NCBI RefSeq assembly: GCF_000227115.2
Contig: NC_016486.1
Span: 62,001-126,000, forward strand
DNA length: 64,000 nt
DNA from: Naumovozyma dairenensis CBS 421
Lineage: Eukaryota > Ascomycota > Saccharomycetes > Saccharomycetales > Saccharomycetaceae
Direction of reading: 5' to 3'
Below, piece after piece: positions 1-10,103 of this stretch (position 1 is its first letter; the number at the start of each line of letters is the position of its first letter). A model generated the notes under the pieces. The model was not told the origin of the DNA and ran no database searches. It saw nothing but the letters and a program-made list of their open reading frames with translations. The translations under genes and the position numbers were made by a program.

Positions 1-1426
1 CAGAAATTTAATTGACTCTATTTGGAATGATTTCGAACCAAAACCTATCAGACCCAAGAACAAGTTGATTCTATTACCTTTCCAATTTCATGGGGAGCAT
101 CTCGAAAGCAAGCGTAAAAGAGTCTTTGAATATATCAGGAAGAAATATCCCTCTAACGGTACCACAAATAAGGCGCTAATTGTTGTGGCTCTAGATGATA
201 TTTGTTGGTTCTTAAACTTACGTGGATCTGATATTGCATATAATCCTTGTTTTTTCTCATATTTGATAATACATGAAAATGAGATCGTATTGTTTACCGA
301 CAATCCTATATCGAAAGAGCTTTTACAATATCTAAAAGAAAATAATGTCACTGTGAAACCTTATAATTCTATTTGGGTTCATCTTACGAAAATTGATTAT
401 CCAGTTTTCGCTCCTAAAACATCTTCCTGGAAATTAATTCAATCTATTCCACTTGCAAATTCAGAGTGTACACACAAATCACAAATAATACCATCAATAA
501 TTGAAGCTTTAAAGGCAGTGAAGAATCCCATAGAAATTTCTAATGCCCGAATTGCTCAAAGAAAAGATGCGTTGTCGATAATAAAATATTTTGCATGGTT
601 AGAAAAGAATCTATTATCACCATCCATCACGGACGACGTTACTACTATTAATGAATATGAAGGTGCAGAATATTTACGTAGTTTAAGAATGGAAACTCAA
701 CCCACTTTCATGGGAAATTCATTTGAAACAATCTCGTCGAGTGGATCTAATGCAGCTATCATTCATTATTCACCAACAGCAAAGAATTCTTCCATAATTG
801 ATCCAACGAAAATATATTTATGTGACACAGGTGGTCAATATCTCGAAGGAACTACTGATATTACAAGGACTATTCATTTCACTGAACCATCTGACGAGGA
901 AAGAAGGAATTATACTTTGGTATTGAAGGGTAATCTTTCTTTGGAGAGATTTATTTTCATTGAAGGTACATCTGGAGAAAAATTGGATGCCATTGCAAGA
1001 CAACATTTATGGTCCAATGGATTGAATTACAGACATGGGACAAGTCATGGTATTGGTTCGTTTTTGAATGTTCATGAGGGTCCCATTGGTATTGGTACTA
1101 GATCAGAAATACCATTAAAAGTAGGGAATATTGTTAGTAATGAACCTGGTTATTATAAAGATGATTGTTACGGAATTAGAATTGAAAATGATGTTTGCGT
1201 TAAGAAGATTAAAGGTCTTCAATTCGATGGAACTCCATTTCTAACCTTTGAAAATTTGACTTTAGTCCCATACTGTTCTAAACTAATTGATGTTACGTTG
1301 TTGACCAACGAAGAAAGGAACCAAATCAACTGGTATCACCAAAAGATATGGAATAACTTGAAAGAATCTTTTGACGTAAACTCAGATGAATATAAATGGT
1401 TACAAAGGGAAACTACTCCACTGTAA
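1..1426 (+). CDS. FRA1: FRA1-like aminopeptidase P family protein, 5'-truncated by window edge
   Basis: C-terminal ~474 residues of an M24-family (Xaa-Pro aminopeptidase-like) protein; the reading frame is open to base 2, so the gene starts outside the window, and the TTG at 65 is not its start. The pita-bread metal-site motifs are visible: LCDTGG and TTDITRT (two Asp ligands), GTSHGIGSFLNVHEGP (His ligand), NEPGYY and GIRIEND (Glu ligands). S. cerevisiae Fra1 (about 750 aa) is a cytosolic protein of this family that works with Fra2 and the glutaredoxins Grx3/4 to relay mitochondrial Fe-S status to the iron regulator Aft1. The assignment rests on family motifs plus the nearby SSA gene, which lies close to FRA1 in S. 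cerevisiae. The last codon is followed by TAA. Peptidase activity itself cannot be judged from the sequence. Confidence 0.88.
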   Translation, partial: RNLIDSIWNDFEPKPIRPKNKLILLPFQFHGEHLESKRKRVFEYIRKKYPSNGTTNKALIVVALDDICWFLNLRGSDIAYNPCFFSYLIIHENEIVLFTDNPISKELLQYLKENNVTVKPYNSIWVHLTKIDYPVFAPKTSSWKLIQSIPLANSECTHKSQIIPSIIEALKAVKNPIEISNARIAQRKDALSIIKYFAWLEKNLLSPSITDDVTTINEYEGAEYLRSLRMETQPTFMGNSFETISSSGSNAAIIHYSPTAKNSSIIDPTKIYLCDTGGQYLEGTTDITRTIHFTEPSDEERRNYTLVLKGNLSLERFIFIEGTSGEKLDAIARQHLWSNGLNYRHGTSHGIGSFLNVHEGPIGIGTRSEIPLKVGNIVSNEPGYYKDDCYGIRIENDVCVKKIKGLQFDGTPFLTFENLTLVPYCSKLIDVTLLTNEERNQINWYHQKIWNNLKESFDVNSDEYKWLQRETTPL

Positions 1427-3251
1427 TCTTATCTTTCCACATATATATATATATATAACTGCCCTAGAGGTAAAAATATATCTTTTACATATCTAACCCC
1501 TTCATATTGACTTTTTCGAGCCCTTTTTCGTTCAATAATTTCCAACATTTAAGGCTATATAGTATTGAGACTAATTCTCTTTTTGACCTGTTTTGGTAGC
1601 CTAAGTTATATAGTGGTGAATATGATCCCAGAGTTAAGATTATTAGTTTTTGAATGATAGATATTCAAGCTTTTAAAAGAGATGAAGAAGTAAAAGAACA
1701 AATTGAATAGTTTTTATTTAGAATTGGGTTTTATAAATTTTCTGTTAATGCTTTATTTCAATGTGATTGTAAGCTCCTTTTCAATATTCAAAACTAAACA
1801 AAAACCCCAATAAAGAAAAAAAAACATCGTGGTTTAATTTGGTCACGTTGTGTCTCAGTCTTCCTGTTATTCATTAACAAAAACTAGAATACCGAGAACC
1901 TTCTTAGTATTTCACGGGCCCCTAAAAGCTTTTTGTCTATTTGGGTCCATTTGGATGACACAGGAAGCAGAATTTTGTTGATTATATCTTTAACTCCTTC
2001 TGACATAATATCCTGTCCACTAGTACAAATGTGGGTATTTGACAATCTCCCCTCCACATAAAAGCTGGTTAAAAATACATTACGTTTAGTACAGCAACGT
2101 TGGTCTTACCTATTTTACATTCATTGTTGAGGTGACGTCTGTTGTCTTTGTGACCAACTCCGGTTATTATACGTAATCCCCATTTTCTTGTTCTCCGCTC
2201 TCAGAAAGGCCCGCACAGGATAGGTTTCCCCTCATATGGAATTGTGTCAGAACAACAATATACTAAATGCGAGTAAGCCCTTCTTTCACATCTTTGATCT
2301 TTAAAGGTATCTTCTTTAGTTTAACATTTATGACTCCTCCAGATAGTCGGGTCCCCACTTTATTGTTACACCCCAACGTAAGAAAAAAGGATTTCAAATA
2401 GAAGACTTTACCCCTAATCTTTGTAGAATAAGGTTTACTACTTATATAAACGGCTTATATGCCCTTGTGTTATTTATTTTCGTATCTATCATTACCATCC
2501 TTATTATATAACGTAAAATATTACACCAAAAGGAGAATCAACTGTTGCCTCTATGATAAACGGAGGACCAATCTACTTTAGCCTTAGGGTTGGGTATTCG
2601 GTCCTGTCGAAAGACTCCTTTCCGTTGTCATCCTCAGAAAAAGGTTCCTGGTTCCAGTCATTATGCTAACGTTTGGTTGACTAAAGTAAGTGGTCTAAGC
2701 ACAATCCAGTGCTGACTAATAGCAAAAAGAAAAGGAAAGAATATGAAAAAATATAATTGAGTTAAGGTCTTTACTTTCAGTATTCAATACGATTTCTCAC
2801 TCAATGTTTAATCACATTGTTTGGTTTATTCTTTTCAATACTTTACTATATTTTTTTTTTTCATTAGAAGAACATAGTAAAATATTGAAAAGAATAACCT
2901 CAACAATGAAAGATTTCTAAATCATAATGTTTACATCTCAAATTTTCCCAATAAAATTACACTATTTTTCCCTCAAGTTATTTGCTGTCTCTGGTGGGGT
3001 AGTGAGAAACTATGTCACTTTGAAGGAATTTCATATCGAATACAAAGGCTAAACATCAAAATGTCTCAATAATATTCTTTTCTTCTCCAAACTTCTGCCT
3101 ACTTTAGGATTTGTCGAAGGCAAAAAATTACATATCATTTTCTAAATACTCTTTTGATATAGACTATGTATCCTATTTTGTCAATGAATTACTTTATTTA
3201 ATATTTTTTTTTTGATATGATCTTCACTGCTTCTATAGTGTTGCGAAAAAC
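1427..3251. other. Intergenic region, FRA1 3' to NPR3 3'
   Basis: About 1.8 kb between two convergent genes, far more than terminators need. I see no tRNA, snoRNA or conserved ORF. It holds a short (AT)n run near 1440, several T tracts, and one strong inverted repeat listed separately. Lost genes after genome duplication could explain the length; that is inference. Confidence 0.6.
2827..2896. repeat. Inverted repeat with 23-bp arms
   Basis: Arms 2827-2849 and 2874-2896 are reverse complements with one mismatch, around a 24-nt loop rich in T (a T tract at about 2849-2861). A transcript across it could fold into a stable hairpin. It lies about 350 bp beyond the stop of NPR3 and well beyond FRA1. 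Confidence 0.8.
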
Positions 3252-6209
3252 TTACCAATGACGGACTTCAACCAAATATTTGTCCATGACGTTAAATAGC
3301 TTTTTCAATTCATTCCTAGATATACCTTCTTTGGTTAGTACCAATTCCATTGGAACTTTCCCATTAAAGTATTTAAGTAATCTATTAAATAAGATTTGGA
3401 CATCAGGAGGCTGATCAGCAATACATTTGAAAATCCATCGTTTTTCAATCGCAGTAGCTCTTTCAGGATCTAATATTATCGTATAGTCCTTTTGTAACTC
3501 AGGGTCATCATATTCGAAATGTAAATCATCATTCATATTATCATCATTCTGTCCATCATTCAAATTGCTTCCCCTTTCATTCGGAATACTAGTATTCTTC
3601 AATGTTTCATCAATGGTAACATTCGAACCAAAGGTTTCAGTCATCTGATTTAAGTCATTATCAGTATTCATCTCTTTTTGATCAACTGCATTATCCATAC
3701 TACTTCGATTAATATTCCTTTGAAGTCCATTAGCATTCTTCTTCTTAAACCCTTCTCTTTCCAAATCTTCTTCTACTGTCATTTTAATTTTCTTATCAAC
3801 TCTAATATAAATAAAGCTTAATAACGGTGTAACGTATCCATATCTAATTAACCATGCTAGTGCGCCTAAATAAGTAGGCTTGTGCTCCCGAGTTGGAATA
3901 ATATTATTGAAACACTCAACTTTCCCAGTACCATTATTAGAAATTATACTTAACATATTTTCTAGAGTTGGTAACAGAGGAAATTTCTCTTTGAATGAAA
4001 TTGAATCAGTAACAAATTTGGATTCATTCTCCTTGGAGTAAGATACAGAAGAAACGGGTGAAACGATATAAAAACTCTTGGAACTTATTGGTAAAATAAC
4101 TCTAGCATACCTCCAATAAATTAAATGTAATGTACATGATCTTAAAATGTTACATTGTATTGTATTATCAGTTATTCCCGATTTAAACCCTGATCCCAAT
4201 ACCTCGTCGATAATATATTGATAATTTCTTATTGGAATATTCGGTTGCATCCGTTTAACAAGGTGTCGAAGAATCGTATTACCTAGCACATCTTGATTTG
4301 ATGACTCTTCAAGACTTTGAATGATATTGGTTGGATCATCTAACAATAATATAGAATAATTTAATAAATCATTATTATTCATTTCTAATATTTCTGAATC
4401 TCCTGTAGAATAATATGTCACCACCGTGTTTCTATTAAGTGCCATTGGATTCGTTGGTTTCCCATCAGATATACTTTGATATTTTATATTGCTAGATCTA
4501 TTATTATTATTATTACTAGTTCGTCCCCTGTTAGTTTCATCATCGACATCATTTTCTATTCGCCAATCGGTACTAGTTCCAGCATTGGTTCCGGTTGTTG
4601 TTGAAGTTAAGCCATCGGCCCTTAAAGATAGACGCTCCAAAAAACTATTATTCAGTATTGAAGTCAAATAACAATTCTCAATGGCCGGTGTAATTTTGAA
4701 ATTAGGTAGTATTTGGAATTCATTCTCGACAGGAACTTGTAAGGACACAATTTTCCTATTACCTAGATCCAAACACGCTATCTGATTTTTTTGTAATTTA
4801 TGGACACATTCAGTTAAAGATTTTGCCAATGAAGATTTTTCTAATATCCGTCGATATAAATACTTTGCTTTGTTATGTTTACCTTTAATTGATTTGTATT
4901 TTTGGGAAAATTTCAGTACTCTCTCTCGTTCCTTTAAGATCAAATTACATTGTTTGGATACATATGAATCTTTCGCTTGAACATATCTCAACAGTAAAGA
5001 TAATTTGGCGACAACATATTGATACATATCATCTGTTTTCTTATTATATTCTGTTAATGGTGGATTCATTATAAAGCAAACATGGAACATATTCATATTT
5101 TTGTCGAAATTATTCTTATCGCATTCACCAACCTGTTCCACCGAGTCTTCCACTGTCTTATCATCTCCATTGTCAACGATATCATTATTATTATTTTGGT
5201 TAATATTATTCTCTATGCCTTCGTCGTCAGCCACTTCTGGATCAGAGTCCTCAGATCTTCTACTTTTACTTCGATGTAAACTAATTGATCTTTTCCTACT
5301 TCTCTTAAAATTTGAGCTGCTACTTCTTCCACTAGATGATTTTTTAGATTTAACAGAGCCTTGACGACGTTTTGAATGTCTTGATTTTCTCCATTTCCCA
5401 TCTGAATCTATATGAACTGGTAAACCTAAGAAACATAATTCATCTATAGTGAATTCAAATCTAGTATTACACATTTCTCTCTCCGGTGAACAAAATTCAG
5501 CAACAAAATCACTATCGAATCCAAATATTTTATTAATATCTTCAAAATTTTCTTCAGTGAAATAATTATCATCCAATGGTAAAGGTTTAATTCTAATCTT
5601 ATCTTCCGGTTTACTTTTTTTGTTTATGGCAGCATCATCAAAATCATTTATGTCCTTTTTTTGTGGTAGCTGTGCTTTTTCATCTTTTTCAGAAGCCTTT
5701 TCATTCTTTTGCGATGGCTCAACTAATTCCTCAGGTTCAGTGTTTACACCTTCATCAGTATCTTCGATCTTAGCTGGGGTATCATCGGTAGTGATATCAT
5801 CAGAAACTTGTTTTGTTTCTTCCTGTATAGTCGATGCGCTAGATGTTGAAGGAATACTAACAGTAGGGGTGTTAGTAGTATCGAATTTATCTTGATCATT
5901 GTCAGAATCACTTTCTGATGCATATTCAGTTGATAAATCACTATCACTGAGTCCAAATTCATCATCTTCTAAATCTACAGTAACATTTTCAATGGAAGAA
6001 GTACTGGTAGTGGTATTATTCTTTGGGTTCTTTTTATTTGAATTCGCATTAGATGAATCACCACAGGTATTATTATTCTTTTTGATGTTTCTTTTATAAG
6101 TTGAATTACCTATTGAACTTGGTGGATAATGATATATTAATTGAGGGCCAGAATGAGTGGAAATAGTGAGATGGATCCCAATTAGCCTTGAATGTGGTAG
6201 AAAGTGCAT
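3252..6209 (-). CDS. NPR3: Npr3, GATOR1/SEACIT subunit (NPRL3 family)
   Basis: 985 aa. The N-terminus (LIGIHLTISTHSGPQLIYHY) is the signature start of yeast Npr3 with its longin-like fold; a conserved middle block (FHVCFIMNPP, YVVAKLSLLLRYVQ) and the C-terminal winged-helix region (LAWLIRYGYVTPLLSFIYIRV, then the last ~80 residues) also match. Between them are long acidic, Ser/Asn-rich linkers typical of this family. Npr3 with Npr2 and Iml1 forms the SEACIT (GATOR1) complex at the vacuole, the GAP complex for Gtr1 that restrains TORC1 when amino acids are short. S. cerevisiae Npr3 is somewhat longer (about 1,150 aa), the difference being low-complexity sequence. The ATG at 6209 directly precedes the conserved block. 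A tRNA-His lies about 180 bp upstream. GTR2, the partner GTPase gene, lies elsewhere in this window. Confidence 0.92.
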   Translation of the reverse strand: MHFLPHSRLIGIHLTISTHSGPQLIYHYPPSSIGNSTYKRNIKKNNNTCGDSSNANSNKKNPKNNTTTSTSSIENVTVDLEDDEFGLSDSDLSTEYASESDSDNDQDKFDTTNTPTVSIPSTSSASTIQEETKQVSDDITTDDTPAKIEDTDEGVNTEPEELVEPSQKNEKASEKDEKAQLPQKKDINDFDDAAINKKSKPEDKIRIKPLPLDDNYFTEENFEDINKIFGFDSDFVAEFCSPEREMCNTRFEFTIDELCFLGLPVHIDSDGKWRKSRHSKRRQGSVKSKKSSSGRSSSSNFKRSRKRSISLHRSKSRRSEDSDPEVADDEGIENNINQNNNNDIVDNGDDKTVEDSVEQVGECDKNNFDKNMNMFHVCFIMNPPLTEYNKKTDDMYQYVVAKLSLLLRYVQAKDSYVSKQCNLILKERERVLKFSQKYKSIKGKHNKAKYLYRRILEKSSLAKSLTECVHKLQKNQIACLDLGNRKIVSLQVPVENEFQILPNFKITPAIENCYLTSILNNSFLERLSLRADGLTSTTTGTNAGTSTDWRIENDVDDETNRGRTSNNNNNRSSNIKYQSISDGKPTNPMALNRNTVVTYYSTGDSEILEMNNNDLLNYSILLLDDPTNIIQSLEESSNQDVLGNTILRHLVKRMQPNIPIRNYQYIIDEVLGSGFKSGITDNTIQCNILRSCTLHLIYWRYARVILPISSKSFYIVSPVSSVSYSKENESKFVTDSISFKEKFPLLPTLENMLSIISNNGTGKVECFNNIIPTREHKPTYLGALAWLIRYGYVTPLLSFIYIRVDKKIKMTVEEDLEREGFKKKNANGLQRNINRSSMDNAVDQKEMNTDNDLNQMTETFGSNVTIDETLKNTSIPNERGSNLNDGQNDDNMNDDLHFEYDDPELQKDYTIILDPERATAIEKRWIFKCIADQPPDVQILFNRLLKYFNGKVPMELVLTKEGISRNELKKLFNVMDKYLVEVRHW

Positions 6210-6390
6210 TTAATTGCTTTTCAATTGGTTTATATGTTGTTATTCCCACTATTGTTTTATTTCATCCTATAATAGTATCATATATCTTGTATGTAGGTTT
6301 AGAATTGATCATCTCTATTTTGTATTAATTTGAGGAGGGTTTTTGTGAGGTGTGTTGGACACTTTAAGATATTTTAAATAAGAATTGACT

Positions 6391-6462
6391 GCCATCTTAG
6401 TATAGTGGTTAGTACACATCGTTGTGGCCGATGAAACCCTTGTTCGATTCTAGGAGATGGCA
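6391..6462 (+). tRNA. tRNA-His (GUG)
   Basis: Cloverleaf of 72 nt, with acceptor stem GCCATCT/AGATGGC and anticodon GTG in the loop TTGTGGC. It closely follows the S. cerevisiae tRNA-His sequence. No G-1 is encoded; in yeast it is added after transcription. The T stem reads CCTTG/CTAGG, giving a T-T mismatch at pair 52:62 where the S. cerevisiae gene, as I recall it, has a G-T wobble. A T-rich terminator tract follows within about 20 bp. Confidence 0.95.
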
Positions 6463-6864
6463 AAAAATTTCAATTCAATTTTTTTTCAATTGCGAAACTG
6501 ATTTGTGTGTGTGAGAAACAAGATGTAGCATCAAATGAACAAGCAAGTATGTATATTGTTGAGGCGAAAAATTGCTCAATCAATCAAAATAAAACTATGT
6601 TACAAGTAATTGCTCGATTTTTTTATTGTTATTATTATTAGAATAACTATTATCACAAAAAAGAATTGATTTATTTATTTTTGTTATATTAAGAATGCAT
6701 TATAATACATATGTATAAAAAAGTATGTAAAAGTATATAAATCTGTTATAATTTGTGAATGGGCATTAAATGGTGAATAATAATGATCTATAATGTTGAA
6801 GGGTTATTGTTGTTGTTGTTGTTGTAATATTATTATTATATAGAATTTTGTTTTTTCTTCCTGT
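6463..6864. other. Intergenic region, tRNA-His to SSA 3' end
   Basis: About 400 bp of AT-rich sequence holding the tRNA terminator and the 3' flank of the HSP70 gene, including a (TTG)n stretch near 6810. No gene seen. Confidence 0.6.
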
Positions 6865-8793
6865 TTAATCAACTTCCTCAACAGTTGGACCTTCAGCTTC
6901 TGGAGCTGGAGGAGCACCACCTGGGAATCCACCTGGAGCAGCACCATCAGCAGCACCTGGAGCACCACCGTTTTGGTACAATTTAGTCATGATTGGGTTA
7001 GCAACTTCTTGTAATTCCTTCAATTGAGCATCGAATTCTTCCTTAGTAGCAGTCATGTTAGAATCTAACCAAGCGATAGCTTCTTCAGCCTTCTTAGTGA
7101 CAGTTTCCTTATCAGCTTCATCTAATTTATCACCAGCTTCAGATACTGAACTTTTCAAAGAGTAAGCAATAGATTCTAATTGATTCTTAGCAGCGATTCT
7201 TTCAGTTTCCTTTTCATCCTCTTCTTTGAATTTTTCAGCTTCAGAGACCATTCTTTCAATATCTTCCTTTGATAATCTACCCTTATCGTTAGTGATAGTA
7301 ATCTTGTTAGATTTACCAGTACCCTTTTCAACAGCAGAGACATTTAAGATACCATTTGAATCGACATCAAAAGTGACTTCAATTTGTGGGACACCTCTTG
7401 GAGCAGGTGGGATACCAGATAATTCGAATTTACCTAATAAGTTGTTATCCTTAGTCTTAGCTCTTTCACCTTCAAAGACTTGAATTAAGACACCAGGTTG
7501 GTTATCAGCATAAGTGGAGAAGATTTCAGATTTCTTTGTTGGGATAGTTGAATTTCTTGGAATCAATTTAGTCATGACACCACCGGCGGTTTCAATACCT
7601 AAAGATAATGGAGCGACATCTAATAATAATAAATCTTGAGTCTTTGAAGATTGATCACCAGTTAAGATAGCGGCTTGAACAGCAGCACCATAAGCGACAG
7701 CTTCATCTGGGTTAATGGATCTGTTTGGTTCTTTACCGTTAAAGTAATCAGTGACTAATTTTTGAACTTTTGGAATTCTAGTGGAACCACCGACTAAGAC
7801 AATTTCATGAACTTGAGATTTATCTAATTTAGCATCTCTTAAGACTTTTTCAACTGGGTCTAAAGTAGATCTGAAAAGATCAGCACATAATTCTTCGAAT
7901 CTAGCTCTGGTAATAGAAGTGTAGAAATCGATACCTTCGAACAAAGAGTCAATTTCGACGGAAGTTTGAGCGGAGGAAGATAAAGTTCTCTTAGCTCTTT
8001 CACAAGCGGTTCTTAATCTTCTTAAAGCTCTTTGGTTAGTAGTCAAATCCTTCTTATTCTTTCTCTTAAATTCTTGAACGAAATGGTTAACTAATCTATT
8101 ATCGAAATCTTCACCACCTAAATGAGTGTCACCAGCGGTAGCTTTAACTTCAAAGATACCATCTTCGATGGACAAAAGGGAGACATCGAAAGTACCACCA
8201 CCTAAATCGAAAATCAAGACATTTTCTTCACCACCTTTCTTGTCTAGACCGTAAGCAATGGCAGCAGCAGTTGGTTCATTAATAATTCTTAAGACGTTCA
8301 AACCAGCAATAGTACCAGCATCCTTAGTAGCTTGTCTTTGAGAATCGTTGAAATAAGCTGGGACGGTAACGACAGCATCATTAACAGCACACCCTAAATA
8401 TTGTTCAGCAGTTTCCTTCATCTTACCCAAGACCATTGATGAGATTTGTTCTGGAGTGAATTTTATAGTTTCACCTTTGAATTCCACTTGAATTTGTGGT
8501 TTACCATCGACGTCGATCAATTTGAATGGGAAATGTTTAGCATCTTCGGTGACTTCATGGTCATTGAAGTTTCTACCGATTAATCTTTTGGCGTCGAAGA
8601 CGGTGTTTGATGGATTCATAGCGGCTTGATTCTTGGCAGCATCACCGATTAATCTTTCAGTGTCAGTGAAGGCGACAAAAGATGGGGTGGTTCTGTTACC
8701 TTGATCGTTGGCAATGATGTCAACTCTGTCATTGGCGAAGTGAGCAACACAGGAGTAAGTTGTACCTAAATCGATACCAACAGCTTTAGACAT
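6865..8793 (-). CDS. SSA2: Cytosolic HSP70, SSA subfamily
   Basis: 642 aa when started at the ATG at 8793 ([14 protein letters not shown]...). The open frame continues 45 codons further upstream but that stretch is not Hsp70-like and lies in the leader. The nucleotide-binding domain shows [24 protein letters not shown] and [13 protein letters not shown]; the substrate domain and lid follow; the C-terminus has the [10 protein letters not shown] linker and ends in EEVD, the TPR co-chaperone binding tail of cytosolic Hsp70. Length and tail match S. cerevisiae Ssa1/Ssa2 (642 and 639 aa). It refolds and guards nascent or stress-denatured proteins with Hsp40 and Hsp110 partners. Codon use is strongly biased towards preferred yeast codons, as expected for high expression. 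Upstream lie a TATA box and heat shock elements. Ssa1 and Ssa2 cannot be told apart by sequence alone; SSA2 is chosen from the FRA1 and SPA2 context. Confidence 0.93.
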   Translation of the reverse strand: MSKAVGIDLGTTYSCVAHFANDRVDIIANDQGNRTTPSFVAFTDTERLIGDAAKNQAAMNPSNTVFDAKRLIGRNFNDHEVTEDAKHFPFKLIDVDGKPQIQVEFKGETIKFTPEQISSMVLGKMKETAEQYLGCAVNDAVVTVPAYFNDSQRQATKDAGTIAGLNVLRIINEPTAAAIAYGLDKKGGEENVLIFDLGGGTFDVSLLSIEDGIFEVKATAGDTHLGGEDFDNRLVNHFVQEFKRKNKKDLTTNQRALRRLRTACERAKRTLSSSAQTSVEIDSLFEGIDFYTSITRARFEELCADLFRSTLDPVEKVLRDAKLDKSQVHEIVLVGGSTRIPKVQKLVTDYFNGKEPNRSINPDEAVAYGAAVQAAILTGDQSSKTQDLLLLDVAPLSLGIETAGGVMTKLIPRNSTIPTKKSEIFSTYADNQPGVLIQVFEGERAKTKDNNLLGKFELSGIPPAPRGVPQIEVTFDVDSNGILNVSAVEKGTGKSNKITITNDKGRLSKEDIERMVSEAEKFKEEDEKETERIAAKNQLESIAYSLKSSVSEAGDKLDEADKETVTKKAEEAIAWLDSNMTATKEEFDAQLKELQEVANPIMTKLYQNGGAPGAADGAAPGGFPGGAPPAPEAEGPTVEEVD

Positions 8794-8944
8794 GATTAGA
8801 TGAGTGTTTTTGTTGTAAGAGTATTTTCTAGGAGAATACCTTTCTGGGGATCTTAAAAAAGGGACAAATGAAGAGAACAAAAAGAACTGAATAAGAATAG
8901 GAATGAGAATGTTCAAGATTAAATTCAAGGAAAGAAAGGTGAGG

Positions 8945-8952
8945 TTTATATA
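8945..8952 (-). promoter_or_regulatory. TATA box of the SSA gene
   Basis: Reads TATATAAA on the gene strand, about 150 bp upstream of the ATG at 8793 and between it and the heat shock elements. A strong TATA box is usual for heat-inducible yeast genes. Confidence 0.65.
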
Positions 8953-9085
8953 TAATTATTCAAGCTGTTATTGTTATTATAGCTCTGCTGTGTCCCTCTT
9001 TCTTACTTAAGCTGCTGCCAGTAAGAAACCTGCGCACAGGGGGATGTTATGGCTTGAGATTCAACGCTCGAGGCCTCGAAGAAGA

Positions 9086-9139
9086 GAAACTGGAAGAAGC
9101 TGGAAGAAGCTGGAAGAACCTCGAGGAACTTTCCAGAAT
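9086..9139 (-). promoter_or_regulatory. Heat shock element array, step-type plus perfect core
   Basis: GAA triplets begin at 9086, 9096, 9106, 9116, 9126 and 9136, exactly one per 10 bp. The last two enclose a TTC at 9131, so 9126-9138 is a perfect alternating element (GAA-2-TTC-2-GAA). Same-strand nGAAn units separated by 5 bp are the known step-type binding pattern of yeast Hsf1. The array lies 290-345 bp upstream of the SSA start codon. Confidence 0.8.
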
Positions 9140-9144
9140 CCCAG

Positions 9145-9170
9145 ATGTATGTATGTATGTATGTATGTAT
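9145..9170. repeat. (ATGT)n microsatellite
   Basis: Six and a half uninterrupted ATGT units directly beside the heat shock array. Confidence 0.95.
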
Positions 9171-9253
9171 CTACGTATGCGTATATGAATGAATCAATGG
9201 GCATTTCCTTCTGTGAGAGAGAGAGGGTAACCTCTCGTTTTTGTTCTTCCACA

Positions 9254-9266
9254 TTCTGGAAAATTC
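9254..9266 (-). promoter_or_regulatory. Perfect three-unit heat shock element
   Basis: TTC-TG-GAA-AA-TTC, a canonical alternating trimer site for Hsf1, about 460 bp upstream of the SSA start. Confidence 0.7.
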
Positions 9267-9530
9267 CATTTTCAATTTTCAATTTTCGATTTTCAATTTT
9301 TAGTTGGCGAGGAATATAATACCATACCCGCTTGGGCCCATATGGATACGATCGATCATGTAAGTTTTGTGTTTCGCTGGGCGGCAAAGTTTGCTTTAGT
9401 TGGCCCCAGATAATAAGTTCGCAAGAAGTAGCATACGTATATAGTTGATGTTATTGTATTGATTATTTAGTGGGTTATTTGATAATGTATATGTTGATTC
9501 ACTCACACAGTACGCATAGTGTCCATAAGA

Positions 9531-9560
9531 CTATACTATACTATACTATACTATACTATA
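9531..9560. repeat. (CTATA)6 pentanucleotide repeat
   Basis: Six perfect CTATA units in the spacer between the divergent SSA and CDC3 genes. Apart from the heat shock elements and microsatellites, the 8794-10103 spacer shows no gene. Confidence 0.95.
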
Positions 9561-10103
9561 CGTATGTTCAGGCGCTGCCAGGGTGTACGTTCTGTGAGAC
9601 AAAGTGCTGTCATTACTACGTTCTGTTTCATCATATGGTATCTACACTGGATAGACACACACACATACATATATCTAACATTATTATGTGGTTCAATCTT
9701 ACTGAAGAACCCCTGCATTTCAGCAAGCATTCATACATATCATATCATTCACAAACGTGCTCTATTTACTGTTTGCTGTTTGCTGTTGTTCTTACTCTTA
9801 TTCTTGTTCTTATGGCGAGGAGATGTGTGTGTTACCCTCACGGCGAGCAATCGATCGAGAGTGAGTGAGTGAGTGAAAGCACATTTGTGGTTTTTCACAA
9901 CTTGATTGATCTTGTTTGTGCGTGAAATTTAATAAGACAAATGTAAACAGCAAAACTTAGCATATATATGCAAACGCAAAATAAGAGTTTGGTATCTCAC
10001 AGAGACAAATATTTATGGAAGAAACCAATCGAACAAGAACACTCTATTCTACTTCGTAATTCTATTCTAATATCTGACAGTACAACCAAGAGATCGAAAC
10101 GAA

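Noticed and set aside
1427..3251. Possible point centromere or structural RNA gene in this and other large spacers
   Set aside because: I found no CDEI-CDEII-CDEIII arrangement (CCGAA cores at 16579, 40035 and 44093 lack AT-rich CDEII and CDEI) and no sequence like RNase P RNA or SRP RNA. The neighbouring genes are not centromere-linked in S. cerevisiae.
8794..8928. 45-codon N-terminal extension of the HSP70 ORF
   Set aside because: No Hsp70 similarity; cytosolic Hsp70 starts at [11 protein letters not shown], and the TATA box lies just upstream. A hydrophobic stretch hints at a signal peptide, but the EEVD tail marks the protein as cytosolic.
9044..9387. ORFs of 91 and 108 aa on both strands
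   Set aside because: They overlap the heat shock array and the ATGT microsatellite and overlap each other on opposite strands.
9470..9872. Two overlapping ORFs of 132 and 117 aa
   Set aside because: Driven by the (CTATA)6 repeat; cysteine-rich, tyrosine-rich translation without any known domain, inside the SSA-CDC3 divergent spacer.
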